Under the pieces are notes generated by a model. It saw nothing but the letters and a program-made list of their open reading frames with translations. It had not been told where the DNA came from and made no database searches. Shown in pieces: positions 37,933-49,921 of a DNA stretch of 64,000 bases. This stretch comes from Rhodamnia argentea. Taxonomy: Eukaryota; Streptophyta; Magnoliopsida; Myrtales; Myrtaceae. Made by a program: the position numbers and the translations under genes. The stretch is taken from contig NC_063155.1 in NCBI RefSeq assembly GCF_020921035.1, positions 29,505,294 to 29,569,293 on the forward strand, given 5' to 3'. Each line of letters starts with the position of its first letter. The first letter of the stretch is position 1.

Positions 37933-38620
37933 TGTCAAAGTCTCGGTTTTTCTTTTTCCCTCCTTGTTCTCTAACCCAGAAAAATGGGTTGACGGATCCT
38001 CGAACTCTTAGGTGCCCGAATCTCCAAACTAAATGCTCCAATCCCGAAATCTACCAAGACCCAAAGAAAACAAAAAGAAATGTGGTAAAACCCAGATGAC
38101 TCAATCCCCAAGAAAATGAAATTCACCAACCTTCACACACACACACACACACACACAGCCTGGTGAGTAAACCTCAAGCAAGAATGTCGCTTTACTCAGA
38201 CGAAGTGAAACCACCAGCCAAAAAAGAACTACAAGATGAGGACCGCTCTAGAAAGAGAGGGAACATCATACTCTGCACTTCTCTTCTTGGCTGTATACAG
38301 TAACACTCACATAAAACAATGGAAATTTAAGACAAAACAAAAGGAAAGAAAGATTGAGGACCAAGGAAAACACTACAGAGAGTGTGAAGATGGCGAGGAG
38401 GGCAACAGCAAAAGGAGCGAAAAGGAACTTCCCTCTGTCCCTCACAGGGCCAAAAGCTAAAGGGAAGAAAGACGAGGGAATCTCTTAATTCACATCTTCC
38501 AATCTTTCTAATGGCGTATTAAATACGAGGGAGGGGCTCGCTTTTTCTCTTTCTTCAATCAGAGAGAGAGAGAGAGAGAGAGATAAAGTTGGGCATAAAA
38601 GCATCTCCACTGTGTCTGGT
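37933..38620 (-). promoter_or_regulatory. Leader and proximal promoter of the NAT gene
   Basis: No coding potential. It holds an (AC)12 tract (38134-38157) and a (GA)11 tract (38561-38582), arranged as expected for a transcribed leader read on the minus strand. The transcription start cannot be fixed from sequence. Confidence 0.4.
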
Positions 38621-39696
38621 TTCTCTTAGCTTTGATGCATTACCAGCTTCTTGAGCCAGCTTCATGGAAACAGAGTCAGAAACACTTTAATTTTACCGAA
38701 ACCATGTATGGCTTCCATTTCAAATACTTAGCCGCACAGGAAATGCCTTTTGCATGCTCTCTCTCTCTCTCTCTTGCCCCTCTATCTCTCTCTATCTTAC
38801 ATCCTCGTCACTCACTGCAACTGACTTTAAGCAAGTCGGTGGTTAAACCCTTTTTTTTTCCTTGGAGTTGGAAAAAGATGTTTCTTCTTTTGATTTAAAA
38901 AAAAAAAGAGAGAGAGAGAAAACTGATTCCCACTTTCTCTCTCTTTTTCTTATTGCCAGAGCCAATCTTTACTGTCAAAAAACCGTTTTTTACGAAGAAA
39001 TCCAGCTCGACTCAGAGCGTCAAATCCAGGGATTGAGTGACACTTGGTGATGAACTACGCCTATGAGCAGACACGTTCCTAGGTAAGAGAGAGAGAGAGA
39101 GAGAGAGAGGTGACTGTTTTTCCGCTTGTTCCAAGGAAGGAAGAGAAGAGACGGAGGGTAGAGGGAAGCACGCTGAGCTGAGACTGATCAAGATCGGGTC
39201 CGTCAGGAATCACCAGAGAACTCCGCTGGAGCCAAACCGACTGCTCTGCTCTCACCTGATCAAAAATGCCACTTTGAGCATGCTATAATTCCCCTGCCAA
39301 AAGACACTTCACTCTTAATTCGTACAGGGCAGAGAACTATTTGGATGCCCATCTTTCCCATCCACCAAGGACGAAGGAGGGATTCTTTCCAAAAGATTTC
39401 ATGATCATACTATTGTTACGTTCTGGATTACGTTGTCATTGCTCGGGTCTTGATGCTCTTAGGATTTTGTAGGAACATGTCTTAAAATAGAGGGGCACCC
39501 TGGATTTTTCAGAGAGACCATATCTAGACTCTCGTCAAAGAGATAGCACAGAGATAGACGAAGTACCTGATCAATGTAAACGAAGTGTATGACCAACGTC
39601 CCTGAAAACGTTTGTCCTGGCTTCCTCATTGGCCCCGGGGACTCCACTTGGAGTCGTATGCATGCAATCCTAGACTTAAAATAAGACTAACTATTT
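38621..39696. other. Spacer upstream of the NAT gene
   Basis: CT- and GA-rich tracts (38757-38775, 38905-38920, 39087-39109) and no gene seen. Part may be distal promoter of the minus-strand transporter. Confidence 0.5.
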
Positions 39697-40280
39697 AGCA
39701 AGTTTGGACAAGCATGGTAACATTTCTGCTTTAGAAATCAACTTCTGATCATAAGTTAAATTTTTCTACCTCTACTTCTGAGCAAAAGTTGACGGCGTGC
39801 ATGATAACACTTCTGGAGTTGAATTTCTGCTCTAGAAATGCATCCGGAGTAGAAATTCATTTGATAAAGCAATTTACGGAGTAGAAATCCATTTTGTTAC
39901 ATAATTTCATTTGTCTAATTCTAGAATATTTTTTTTACTCCAGAAGTAGTTTTGGGGTTACTTGAAAAAGTAAAAGAAAATTATTTTTTCAAAAGTAGAA
40001 AAATCAACTTCTATTTAGAAGCAGAAGTAGAAAAATCAACTTATGGCAAGAAATTGATTTCTAGAGTAGAAGTGTTGCCATACGTATCCCGACTTTTCTA
40101 TTTCTAGAGAGAAGTAAATTTTTTTTTACTTCTTCAAGTGGCTTCAAAACTATTTTTGGAGCAAAAAAAATGCTTCAAAAGTAGATAAATGAATTTGCGT
40201 AATCAAACAAATTTTTGTTTCAAAAGCACTTCTGAAGCAAAAATTCTACTCCAAAAATGTTGTCATGCGTGCCCTTAGGT
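39697..40280. mobile_element. Nested pair of hAT-like TIR elements
   Basis: Outer ends GCATGGTAACATTTCTG (about 39713) and the complementary CAAAAATGTTGTCATGCGTG (about 40253) enclose an inner pair, GTGCATGATAACACTTCTG (about 39798) and CAGTGTTGCC-type complement (about 40066-40090). The interior repeats TTCTACTCC and AAAGTAGA words. No coding capacity. Target-site duplications are not clear. Confidence 0.6.
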
Positions 40281-40799
40281 GCCTTTTGGATATGTTTATT
40301 TTTTACTTTTATTTAGAGACCAATAAAATCATTTAATTTTTTTTTATTGACTATGCAGATGTTTACTTGACATCATTTTATTAAACAACATTTGTCATGC
40401 CTTGTTTTTAATTACATACTTTTTTCATTTTATTTTTTTTTCCCTCACGGAATATTATGACTGGGATATGAGATAGGCCAGTGGGCACAGTTGTGTGCAA
40501 GAGAATAACGTTGCCTCGAAAAGGGTGGATTTATTCTTTTCTGGGATCAAGCATGTGGTTCCCTCCTAATTGCTTTGTATATTTAACGAAATTGGCATAT
40601 TAAGCGATGTGGCTTGTTATGGTCGAGGATAACATATGATTAAATGTTCGCTTGTAATTCACTACGTTATTTAGTGTACAAGCTCTATAAGCCTGTCTTC
40701 TAGCTTTACATATAGAGCATGATATGTAGCTTTTGTTTAGTATCGATTGGTGGTTCATAGATATGGGCATCGTTCGCGTTTGTTCTTAATTAAACCTAT

Positions 40800-41130
40800 A
40801 GGTAGAATGATGATCCCCGAACTTCAACTCGTTATGTAATGTGATCCTTGAACTTTGAATTATTCAATATAGTCCGTGAACTCTTGGTAAAATGTTCAAA
40901 CTATTCCATAGACTACATGAAAATGGCCTATGTTATCCTTCCATTAATTTAAGTTCGGGGACAACATCGAATATTTTCCATATAGTTCATGGGCTGGTTT
41001 GAATGTGTATCAAAAGTTCACGGACGACATAGCACATTGGGCTAAAGCTCGATGACCACATTGAACAATTAAAAGTTCAAGGATCACATTGCACATTGTG
41101 TTATAGTTTAAGGATTAAGTATGTATATGG
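40800..41130. mobile_element. TIR element, AACTT-rich MITE
   Basis: Left arm words TGTGATCCTTGAACTTT and ATTATTCAATAT recur as the complement in the right arm (TTAAAAGTTCAAGGATCACA). About 330 bp with arms of roughly 120 bp. No coding capacity. Confidence 0.6.
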
Positions 41131-41611
41131 CCTCCTATTTCAAAGAGAAGAACTTGTGGTTTAACCCTTGGCCAAGTTTAGGAACATCTGCAACAAAATG
41201 TACAGCGAAAATCAAGTTTTTGTTTCACCAAATGTCGGTGCATGCAAAAATCTCAAACGGTCCACCTTCGATTTGGAATTCCACGGAAAAAGTATAATCG
41301 TGCATGCATGAAAGTTATTCGACCATGCAGAGGAACAATGGAAAGGACACTGAGGTTGCTTTTCTTTTTCTTTTTCGTTTCGTTTTTCTTTTTTTTCAAT
41401 TTTTTGGGTAACTAAAATTTGATTGGCTCGCGAGTTTGGTTTCCAAGGACGAAGTCATTGCGACCTGGTACAAAAAAGGATTGCCTCATTCTATCCGAAA
41501 GATATCGACATCACAGATCTGTCACGAGGACCACAGTTCCGGTTCGGGTTTTCCACATTTCCGAAGTGAGAATTTCTCATATGGACCATATTCACCATAT
41601 GTCTCGTGATC

Positions 41612-42006
41612 GGAATGATTGTCTAAAAAGTTCTAAATCCATTTTACGGAGGCCAATTCCGTCATAAATTTTTCAGTTATGCCAATTTGATCATAAACCT
41701 TTTGCTAATTTGTCAATTTTATCCTAAACTTTTTATTTGGATAGTTAACCGAAAGGATAACATTGACAAATCGTCAAAAGGTTTACGACTAAACCGGCAT
41801 ATCATTAACAAGTTTAGAATTAAATTAGCACAATTAAAAGTCTTAGGACTAAATTGATAAATCATCAAAAAGTTCAGAACTAAATCGATACGATCAAAAA
41901 ATTTATGATTGAATTTGCTATTTTTTGTCACAATGAGATTGAAGTGTAGGATTAAATTAATCGCCGTACAATATAACAGGTTGAGGATTTTATGGATAAT
42001 TTTTTC
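41612..42006. mobile_element. MULE-like MITE with perfect 9-bp duplication
   Basis: About 395 bp, AT-rich, with diverged terminal inverted repeats (AAAAAGTTCTAAATCC against its right-end complement) and internal TAAATTTTTCA and ATCCTAAAC words shared with the other elements. CTCGTGATC flanks both ends exactly (41603-41611 and 42007-42015). Confidence 0.8.
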
Positions 42007-43698
42007 CTCGTGATCATATCCATTCGGCTGTACGGTATACTTTGTTCGTGAACCGGTCTTCGCATGATTTCATGAAATTGGGTAATTTTTTCCTGGCTAA
42101 AGAACGCCACAGCATCAGGCCTTTTTAAAAGTCTGAGAACACTATGCAAACAAGGACATGGCCGTAGGAATCCTATAAAAAGAAAGGGCGTAAACAGTAA
42201 GAATAGCTTTTTACTCAACGAGGAAATGATTAGGTAACTTATCTGTTGGTCCCGAGTAGATTTTCAGATTCAACTTCATAAATATAAATTAATTATCGAA
42301 GCAAAATGTCTTCTTGCTTATTTAATTTAGGTAAATACGAGAACTGAGTACGAGGAACCATCGCCACTAGAGTGCTCAAACGAGTTTGTAATGATCGAAT
42401 ATCGCAATAACTACATATAAATGCCAGTTTCATGCCACGAGAAAGAGAGATTCCAAGAAACCATCGCTCATATTGGCGGGAAAATAGCGTCGACACCCGA
42501 GTTTATGGACCGAGTGCGACCACGGCCATTGATCTTGTAAGACCCAGATACGGGGTCCTCGTGGAATCCTCAGGATCGATAGCCATGATCGGTCCATCTC
42601 ACTGGACTTGAGTCCTGGCAGGAAACTTCCCCACATGGAGAGATGAGAACCATCACAGATTACACCATCAATCCAGAGAGTTGGCCATTCAATGGGCCTC
42701 TCAGAAGGCAAAGAACCTGTGAGCAAAAGATGGACCAGTGACTCCCGACAGCGAGAGCTATATCAAAATTGCTCAACAATCGAGGTACCGCCGGACTGCC
42801 GGTTCTCCATGGTCCAAAAAAAAAAGAGGTGCATAATGATTTACCTCCAGCTAGAAATGCGAGGATGACTTTCCTGTGCTCCTAAAAGCACGAACGGAAA
42901 CTATTCACAGCATATTCCACAGTATTTGCCCATCATACATCTTACATTCTTGTTTTTCCACCATATTTCTTCTGCCTTTTTAATAGATAAGAATCCGAAT
43001 ACTTTGCCTCCTGACCAAGTAAAAGATCCCTCACCTCGCATTAAACAATAATACCAGAATCATTCATCCAAAGCCAAAAAAGATGGACCTAGTTCTCTGC
43101 AAATTCCCCAAACATGACAGCATCACAGAATTGGAGCTTCCACTTGGTCTCATGGTCTACAAGAACACATTACGCACGGAGATATGGGCATCGAATACTG
43201 CAGCATAACATAGTAAATCTTCTACAAACAACACACGACTCTTTTTTTCTTTTTACCAGATAAGCGGGTAAACTATAAAGCTATGAATGTTGTATCTGCA
43301 CCGCGGTTGATCTCATTCTCCACAAAAAAAGAAGGCAACGGAACAACTGAGGCTCACCTCTGTAAGTTTCTATCATGTCATCAATTTCTTCAGCATATCT
43401 CTACCATCACGAGTCACACAACATGGTAGCAGATACTGAAGTCAAAATACAAGAGGCATACAGCAGACAGATGTCTTTAATCATCAGCAAAGCTCAATGC
43501 AACTGTCTCGAGTCTTCTCCATCTGCACACCCATCTCACAATGAACCAGAGATTATTTGCTGCAGATCAACTAAACCCGACATTAATAGGTGAAAGAAGA
43601 CACTGCTCCTTGTTGCAGCCCTCAGATTTTCCCTGCCTATGGATGGCAAATCCACCTAGAGTCCGTAGAAACCCACGAATTCGTGTGTGCAGAGATGC
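42007..43698. other. Spacer and 3' UTR side of LSM12
   Basis: No gene recognised. The minus-strand frame at 42430-42726 is open for 98 codons but has no family features. The segment just below 43699 should contain the LSM12 3' UTR. Confidence 0.5.
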
Positions 43699-46489
43699 TC
43701 ACTGTGTTGGACGCGCTTGCAATCTCTTCCTCTCCCATTCCAACTAAGCATGGTCGTGGATAATCCATTAATTGCTTTATTAGTCAAGTAAGAAAAGCAA
43801 ATAAGTAAAGTAGTTGCATTCTTTTCCTCACCACTTTCTTAACCCGTTCATTGGCAGCAGCAGTTCCTCCACTAACAGATTCAGGCACATATGGGCTGCA
43901 GACGCGCACTTCATTCAGCACAACTATGATACTCTTATCCCAGCGCACTGGAAGCCTGTACGTGAGGAAGTTAAAGTTAATAAATTGATTCTGCTGTAAA
44001 GCATCTTGGCAAGTTCCATTTCCACAAAGCGTACACTTTGAGAAGTCTCAACCAACTCGAGGCTTCCTAATCAACATTCTTATGGGGAAAATAGGCAGAG
44101 TATTTGTTTGGATAGGAAAAACAAGACCAAGAAAAGACCATCAACTGACAACTAAATCTATGGAATTCACAAAATATGATGGCATTTTTCTATCCAGTGC
44201 ATTCATTTCTCTTTGCATAATAAAAGAAATAGGTGAAATGTATTAAAACTTGCTTTTGCTTATTTTTTTCCTTTTGCTATCTCTAACTCAAGGATAGGCT
44301 ACAGCGCATTAAGATGCCAGGACTGAAATGCCTAAGGCGAGAGGCGAAAAAAAAAAAAAAAAGGAGCACACCAGAGCAAAGCAAGTCACAATTTAGAAAA
44401 AAATTTTAGCATTAATCATCTTAACCAGAATGAAATTTACATATTTAAATTTAAACTAAGTCAAAAGAGTAAATAAATAATGTGCAAGATAAGTGTGCAC
44501 TTAGCCATAAGGAAGGAGTGAAAAGTAACCCAAACAAAATGTCATACAACTTAGCAGAAGACAAAATGAAACACCAATATCTTCCATCTTTCTGAAATAG
44601 AAGGACAAGAAAATCATTCAAAAGAAAGACTCTTTAGGGTTTCCACAACCCACAGTTTGCATCAGGCGAGTGTCTTGTGCCCCGTATGCCTGATGATTAT
44701 GTAAGAAAGGTGTGCGCTTTGTAGAACACACCTTGCCTAGACATCAAAGAGGTGAAAAGCCATTGCCGCACCTTGCTTTTGTGCCTAGGTGTGTGCTTTG
44801 TGCACTTTTGACTGCACCGACCTTTACAATTCTTCATGTAATGAGCTATAGAAATTAAGTTAGCAACACGTACTGGTCAATTTTATCAGACTAACCAAGC
44901 GAAAGCGCGTTTAACTTTGATTATATCCAAGAGCTTCAGTAGAAATGCTTATGAAGAACCCTCTTATGGGCTCAACATCCACAACTATCAGATAAAGGTG
45001 TGAGTTAGCTAAACCCACATAAACCAAACTTAATTATCTAACAAACAACAGCAATGTTCCAGGCGCAACAACTTTCACCCCTGAATCTCCATTCTCTATG
45101 TTTTCTCTCCCTTGTCTGTGATTTGATAGTTAATCGAACTTCTTACTTTTAGACCATCAGTCATAACATACTGAAGTCCCAGGTACCCTCACCCAAGCAT
45201 CATTGACTTTGTCCCTTGCCTCAAGATTCAAAGAAGAGCTAGAACTGAATTAGTCCAAAACACTCACTTTGACGTGATCCAATTCTATGCACCCAAAATC
45301 CTCGATCTGACAGGTAACAGTAGCTAGTCTGGAGAATTTATCACCAACATTTCCATGATACAGTGGAAACCAACCAATCTTAGAAGCACCATTTGATATG
45401 ATTAACCCTAAGCATTGTCTCCTAATGAGTAGAGCAAACTTCTTCATCAGAGTAACTTTCCGTGTCCCCTCATACACATTCCCAATATTTTTTTTTAACT
45501 TCTGCGAATAAAAATTTCATGTCTTACCATAAGAATTTCCCACCTAAAAAATCACAAAACATAGGCAAATGAACGGAAAGTGAGCTATTGTTTTAAGAAG
45601 CAAACCCCGAATAGTCTCCACTACCTCAAACAAATCCCATTCTCAACCATACCCAAAGAGTTAACGCATCTTGGATAGAATACTGCAGCATGTACACGCA
45701 TGGCAAAAGCCACTATCTAAAAACTGGAGAGTATATTCTATTGGATGCTATGAAATAACCCAAGTAACCATGTAGCAAAAATCGTCAGCAATATGCAAGT
45801 AGTAGAGGGTATAAAACGTGAGCCTTTACGTTTTCGACAATGCATCGTAGATGCTTTGAGCCTCGCTGGTCACACCCACTCCTATCCTCTCAGCCTCCGC
45901 CTCCGCTTGCCTGCAGAAACAAAACCCCAACCAAAACCATGGAAACTCCAAACCTCGTTTGGAAAACAAAATCACGAAAAGAAATCGGACACAGCAACAG
46001 AAATGATCGACACCAAACCTCAATGCCACTTGTTCTCGAGCTCGCAAGGCGCCGAGATCAATGTAACACTTGCTGAGATCGAGTGGGTCTTCACCGTGGC
46101 GTAGGAAGGTGAAATGCTTGATATAATCCGCCCTGAGCAGCCTCAAGTTTCGCCGAGACCCAGCCTTGGAACCCTCTTGTGGCAATCGAAAACGCGAACA
46201 CAGTCAAGGAATTCAGACCAGAAAAATGACAATCGAAGCACAAACAAGAAAACCCATCGGGGCAAGCACAAAACTCGAAGCAACGAAGTCAATTGGGAAC
46301 GCCGAACGAGTAAATGCTCGAAATAAGAAGGATATGGAGGACAAGGATGTTGGAGGGGGCATCGAAGGCGACGATCTGGGCTTCGAACTCGTCGCCGAAG
46401 GTGGTCTGGATGGAGAGGAAGCATCCGATGGCGAAGTCATCCGAGTTGGTGGCGGCGGCGGCGGCGGCGGCGGCTGAGTCCGTGGCCAT
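43699..46489 (-). CDS. LSM12: LSM12-like Lsm/anticodon-binding-like protein (5 exons, 187 aa)
   Basis: An Lsm-fold RNA-associated protein of the LSM12 family. Minus-strand exons are 46489-46336, 46178-46019, 45910-45830, 43955-43832 and 43743-43699; the joined frame is open to the stop at 43699. The N-terminus has a poly-Ala run encoded by a GCC repeat, then the Lsm domain (DDFAIGCFLSIQTTFGDEFEAQI through FDAPSNILVLQEGSKAGSRRN). The C-terminal LSM12 domain includes EDPLDLSKCYIDL, RIGVGVTSEAQSIYDALSK, LPVRWDKSIIVVLNEVRV and SGGTAAANERVKKV. The protein ends LEWERKRLQARPTQ, as in other plant LSM12 proteins. Intron 1 is AT-AC rather than GT-AG; the other three are GT-AG. Intron 3 is 1874 bp. The gene is divergent to the GNAT gene, with about 1.8 kb between start codons. 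Confidence 0.93.
46179..46335 (-). other. U12-type AT-AC intron in LSM12
   Basis: The intron is 157 nt on the minus strand. It begins ATATCCTT, the U12-class 5' splice consensus, and ends GCCAC. TTCCTTGAC, a match to the U12 branch-point consensus TTCCTTRAY, lies with its branch adenosine about 25 nt before the 3' end. Removing exactly these bases makes the split codon CAA and gives the expected family sequence NILVLQEGSK. No GT-AG pair nearby gives an open, family-consistent joint. Confidence 0.88.
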
Positions 46490-48319
46490 GTCGACGATCC
46501 GCGTTCGCCCTGCTGTCCTTTCTCCTTCCCGGCGTGCCCGCGGTCGCTGCGAAAGAAGCGAAATGTGGATTTGGGTCCGAATCCGAGGAATGTTGGGCCT
46601 ATCTGAGTTCGTTGACTGTTTTTGTCTCCTAGATATTTGCCCTTGGACCATACAAAGAGCGGGCGGGCATCATCGTATATTGTCTTCTCGCGTCTACCAA
46701 ATCCAACCCATGTCATGTCTTCACAATGCCATTTCAGCCCGATCAACGTGGGGCCATGGCCATGAATGACTGACCTGCGATTCCTCGTTTCTCCTCATTC
46801 TCTTCGCAAGTCCTTTCCTTTCCCTTCCCCATCTACTGTTATCTACTTACAACATCCTTCCGGGCATCGAGGAGGTTTCAAATCGATCATCGATCTTAAT
46901 TGTAATAGCGTTTTCCCTAGTCTCTAAGTTTGATCTTGCAACATTTACCGCATATTTGAGGTCGTTGACCTTACACCTCGTTGATAGTCTCATATTGTAG
47001 CAATGCGGTGTCGTGTGTGTCTAAATTTGAAAAAAAAAAAATAGCATTTTGATGGAGTAGCACCCATTAGATTAACAAAAGGAATATAAACTTCCACTGC
47101 ATTAGTGAGCAATAACTCAAAGTTTACCAAATTAATTGTTCTTAGGGAAGGCAACCGAGCATGAGTAATCGACATGGTAAACTGAATGCCAAAGCTATTG
47201 TAGTTTTATGTATTGAAAGTAGATGTATTATCATACGTCGGGAGCATGCTTTTTCCATCTTTTGCTGCTCTAATCAAATGATAGCAAGCCTTCATCGTAA
47301 GTTGAATGATACCGAAACATGTCAAAAGAAGAGAATTTCAGAAAAGCTATTTTCTTAACCCGAACTTAAGAGATTGCGTTGAGAAAAGACATGGAAAAAT
47401 GATAGGATCTCGGAATTAGGGGTTGGAATTTGAATCTTCTTTTTTTGATGTTGCTGTCATTAGCAACATTATGGGGTTGACTATGAGTATAGGAGCCAAT
47501 TTCACACATTACCTATTAAGCTATGACTTAATTTTGTCTAAAACATTGCCCTTTGAAACAAAGAGAAAACCTTTGAAGAGTTCCCATCCCGCCCTCCTCG
47601 ATATGTGGAATCGTCTTGAGCCATATGGAGTGATGCAGTGAGATTGTTCGCAGATATGATGGTCCAGGCCCGGTGAAGAAATGCGAAAAAACAAAGACAA
47701 AAGAAAAAAACTAGACACCAAAAACCCTCTCAGAGCGTTGTCAAACATCAGAAGTGGCGAGTGCTGTTTCAAAGCTGATTTCCTTTCACCAAAGAAGCCA
47801 TGCGCAAAGGAAGGAAATCTATCAGAAGATGAGATAAAACAGGGAACGAAAAACCTTAAATTAATATATTTTTCATAAATTTACTCTCTAACAAATAAAC
47901 CGTAAAACTCTCAAATTGGTACACCCAAAATAGTAGATAAAAATTTCAATTTGGTATACCCGTCAACTATCACGTATCATCTAACTTAGCAACTTATCGG
48001 AAAAACCTAACGTAAACAAAATGAAAGTAAAATATATCGGTTTGGAAATTTTTATAGTCAAAAAATTAATTTAAGGTAAATCTATTATAAGTATATTAAT
48101 TTGAAAATTTTCATAATCGAAAAATTAATTTGAAAGAAATATATTATAAATATATTAATTTGATATTAATTTTTTTGGTATTAACTCATAAAACAACGAC
48201 CAAAAAAAAAAAAAATCCACCAAATTTTAGTATTTTTCAGCGCCTCTAACGAATGACTTCGGCTTCTCCGTTGGAAGCTCATCCTCGAAGTCGAATCCGA
48301 GCTCTGTCTCTCTCTTCCT
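46490..48319. promoter_or_regulatory. Divergent intergenic region between LSM12 and GNAT
   Basis: About 1.8 kb separates two divergent start codons. It contains the promoters of both genes, an AT-rich stretch at 47870-48200 and a T-rich pre-leader before the GNAT ATG. No further gene is recognised. Confidence 0.5.
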
Positions 48320-49921
48320 ATGGCTGCAACACTTTCCTTCTCTCTCTACTTAGAGCCCCAGCACCATCTCCACCACAAAACTCACCACTCTCTCCATTTC
48401 CCATCATCGACACCCCCCAGTCTCAGACACCCACCTCTCGGTTTCCATAAATTCGACCGCTTCGCCTTCAGCACCTCATTCTCATCCTCCCAGCCCTCCC
48501 CTCCGACCACCGCATCGACCGGGACAGCACCCTCCACTCCGTTCCTCGACGACCCGTACAGGACCGGGAGGTTCTTGACCGATGAAGAGTTCGACAAGCT
48601 CCGGTCCCTCGAGAGCTTCGCGTACGACCGGGAGCTGAGGTCCGGGTCGTTGCGGGTCCGGGTCATGAGGGCCGAGGAGATAGACGAGACCGTGAGGCTG
48701 CTTGCCGATTCGTTCGCGGAGTCGATGCTGCTGCCCGGCGGGTACGTGTCGCTGCTGAGGTTCTTGGTGAAGCAATACTTGATCGAGCGGCGGAGCGTGA
48801 TGCCGCACGCCGCGACGCTTGTCGGGTTTTACAAGGGTGGGGAAGAGGGCGAGGAGGAGTTGGCCGGAACCGTGGAGGTGTACTTCGACAAGAGAGGCTC
48901 GAACGCTTCTCCGCCCACGCCGACGCCTCCGCGTAACTCTCCTTATATCTGCAACATGACCGTCAAAGAGCAGCTCAGGAGGTAATACTGGAGCCCCACT
49001 AGTTGCCTTGCAATGCTGTTGAACCGAGAAACGGGGATTATGTATGTTGCGTTTCTTGGCAGTTGGTGCTAGACATGGACACTTGTGTGTTGGTTGTTTT
49101 TAGTATAAATTGGGTGTAGGGTCATGTGGTGGTGAGCACGGAACATTGTGTTTTTGGAAATGAAGAAGCCTACTTACATGTTTCTACCAGCTCTGTCGCA
49201 GCTTTGTTGAATGTCATCTTGTTCATTTGTTGCTTCAACTGAGAATAAGATGATTATTTGACACTGGCCTTTTTGTTGTAGAATGCAAGTATTCTAATTC
49301 ATGTTGATCAAGGGCTCTCCCGCTTTATTTGAAGCATTCTTTGGACCAAGGTTTAGATTTCATTCTTGTAACCTGGTATTTACCCCGTCTAAGGAGTTGT
49401 AAGTGGATAATCGATTGCAAAAGTCTGTCAGTAGCTTTCTTTATTGATAAAATGATTTCAACTTCCTAAATAGCTCAAAGTCATGTAAATTGCGATAGCA
49501 AAGTATCAACTTCCTAAAGCGTTCAAACTTTGCTTGCGTGTCAACCATACTTTATGGTGGATAGGTTAAGTGGAAGTTGACAAATTGTGATGAAACTCTC
49601 CAAGGATGAAGTAACTATGGGTTCTAAGCCGAGTTCCTTTTAACTTTCAGGAGAGGTATTGGCTGGCATCTACTGAAGGCTAGTGAGGAACTCATTTCCC
49701 GAATGTGTTCCTCACAAGAGGTGTACTTGCACTGCAGAATGATTGACCTTGCCCCATTTAACATGTATACAAAGGCAGGTTACAGAATTGTTAAGACAGA
49801 CAACGTTCTGGTCCTGTTGATACTTCAGAGACGCAAGCACTTGATGAGCAAGAAACTTCTAGTACTAGACAGTCCTCCGGAACTGCATAAGTCAGGCCCT
49901 GACCAAGAACAGACCTCTTGA
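48320..49921 (+). CDS. Plastid-type GNAT N-acetyltransferase (2 exons, 310 aa)
   Basis: A GCN5-related acetyltransferase that moves an acetyl group from acetyl-CoA to an amine, probably in plastids. Exons are 48320-48981 and 49651-49921, with a GT-AG intron of 669 bp. Residues 1 to about 75 are rich in Ser, Thr, His and Pro with almost no acidic residues, typical of a chloroplast transit peptide. The catalytic region begins near LRVRVMRAEEIDETVRLLADSFAES. The conserved strand YICNMTVKEQLRRRGIGWHLL carries the acetyl-CoA pyrophosphate-binding R-x-x-G-x-G motif and spans the splice junction. The C-terminus includes VYLHCRMIDLAPFNMYTKAGYRI, the usual GNAT closing segment. It resembles Arabidopsis At1g24040 (a GNAT-family plastid acetyltransferase) from memory. 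The substrate (protein N-terminus, lysine or a metabolite) cannot be read from sequence. Confidence 0.9.

Noticed and set aside
46213..46746. 177-codon minus-strand frame over LSM12 exon 1
   Set aside because: It is in a different frame from the Lsm domain and is made of Pro and Ser runs from the GCC repeat, crossing the AT-AC intron.
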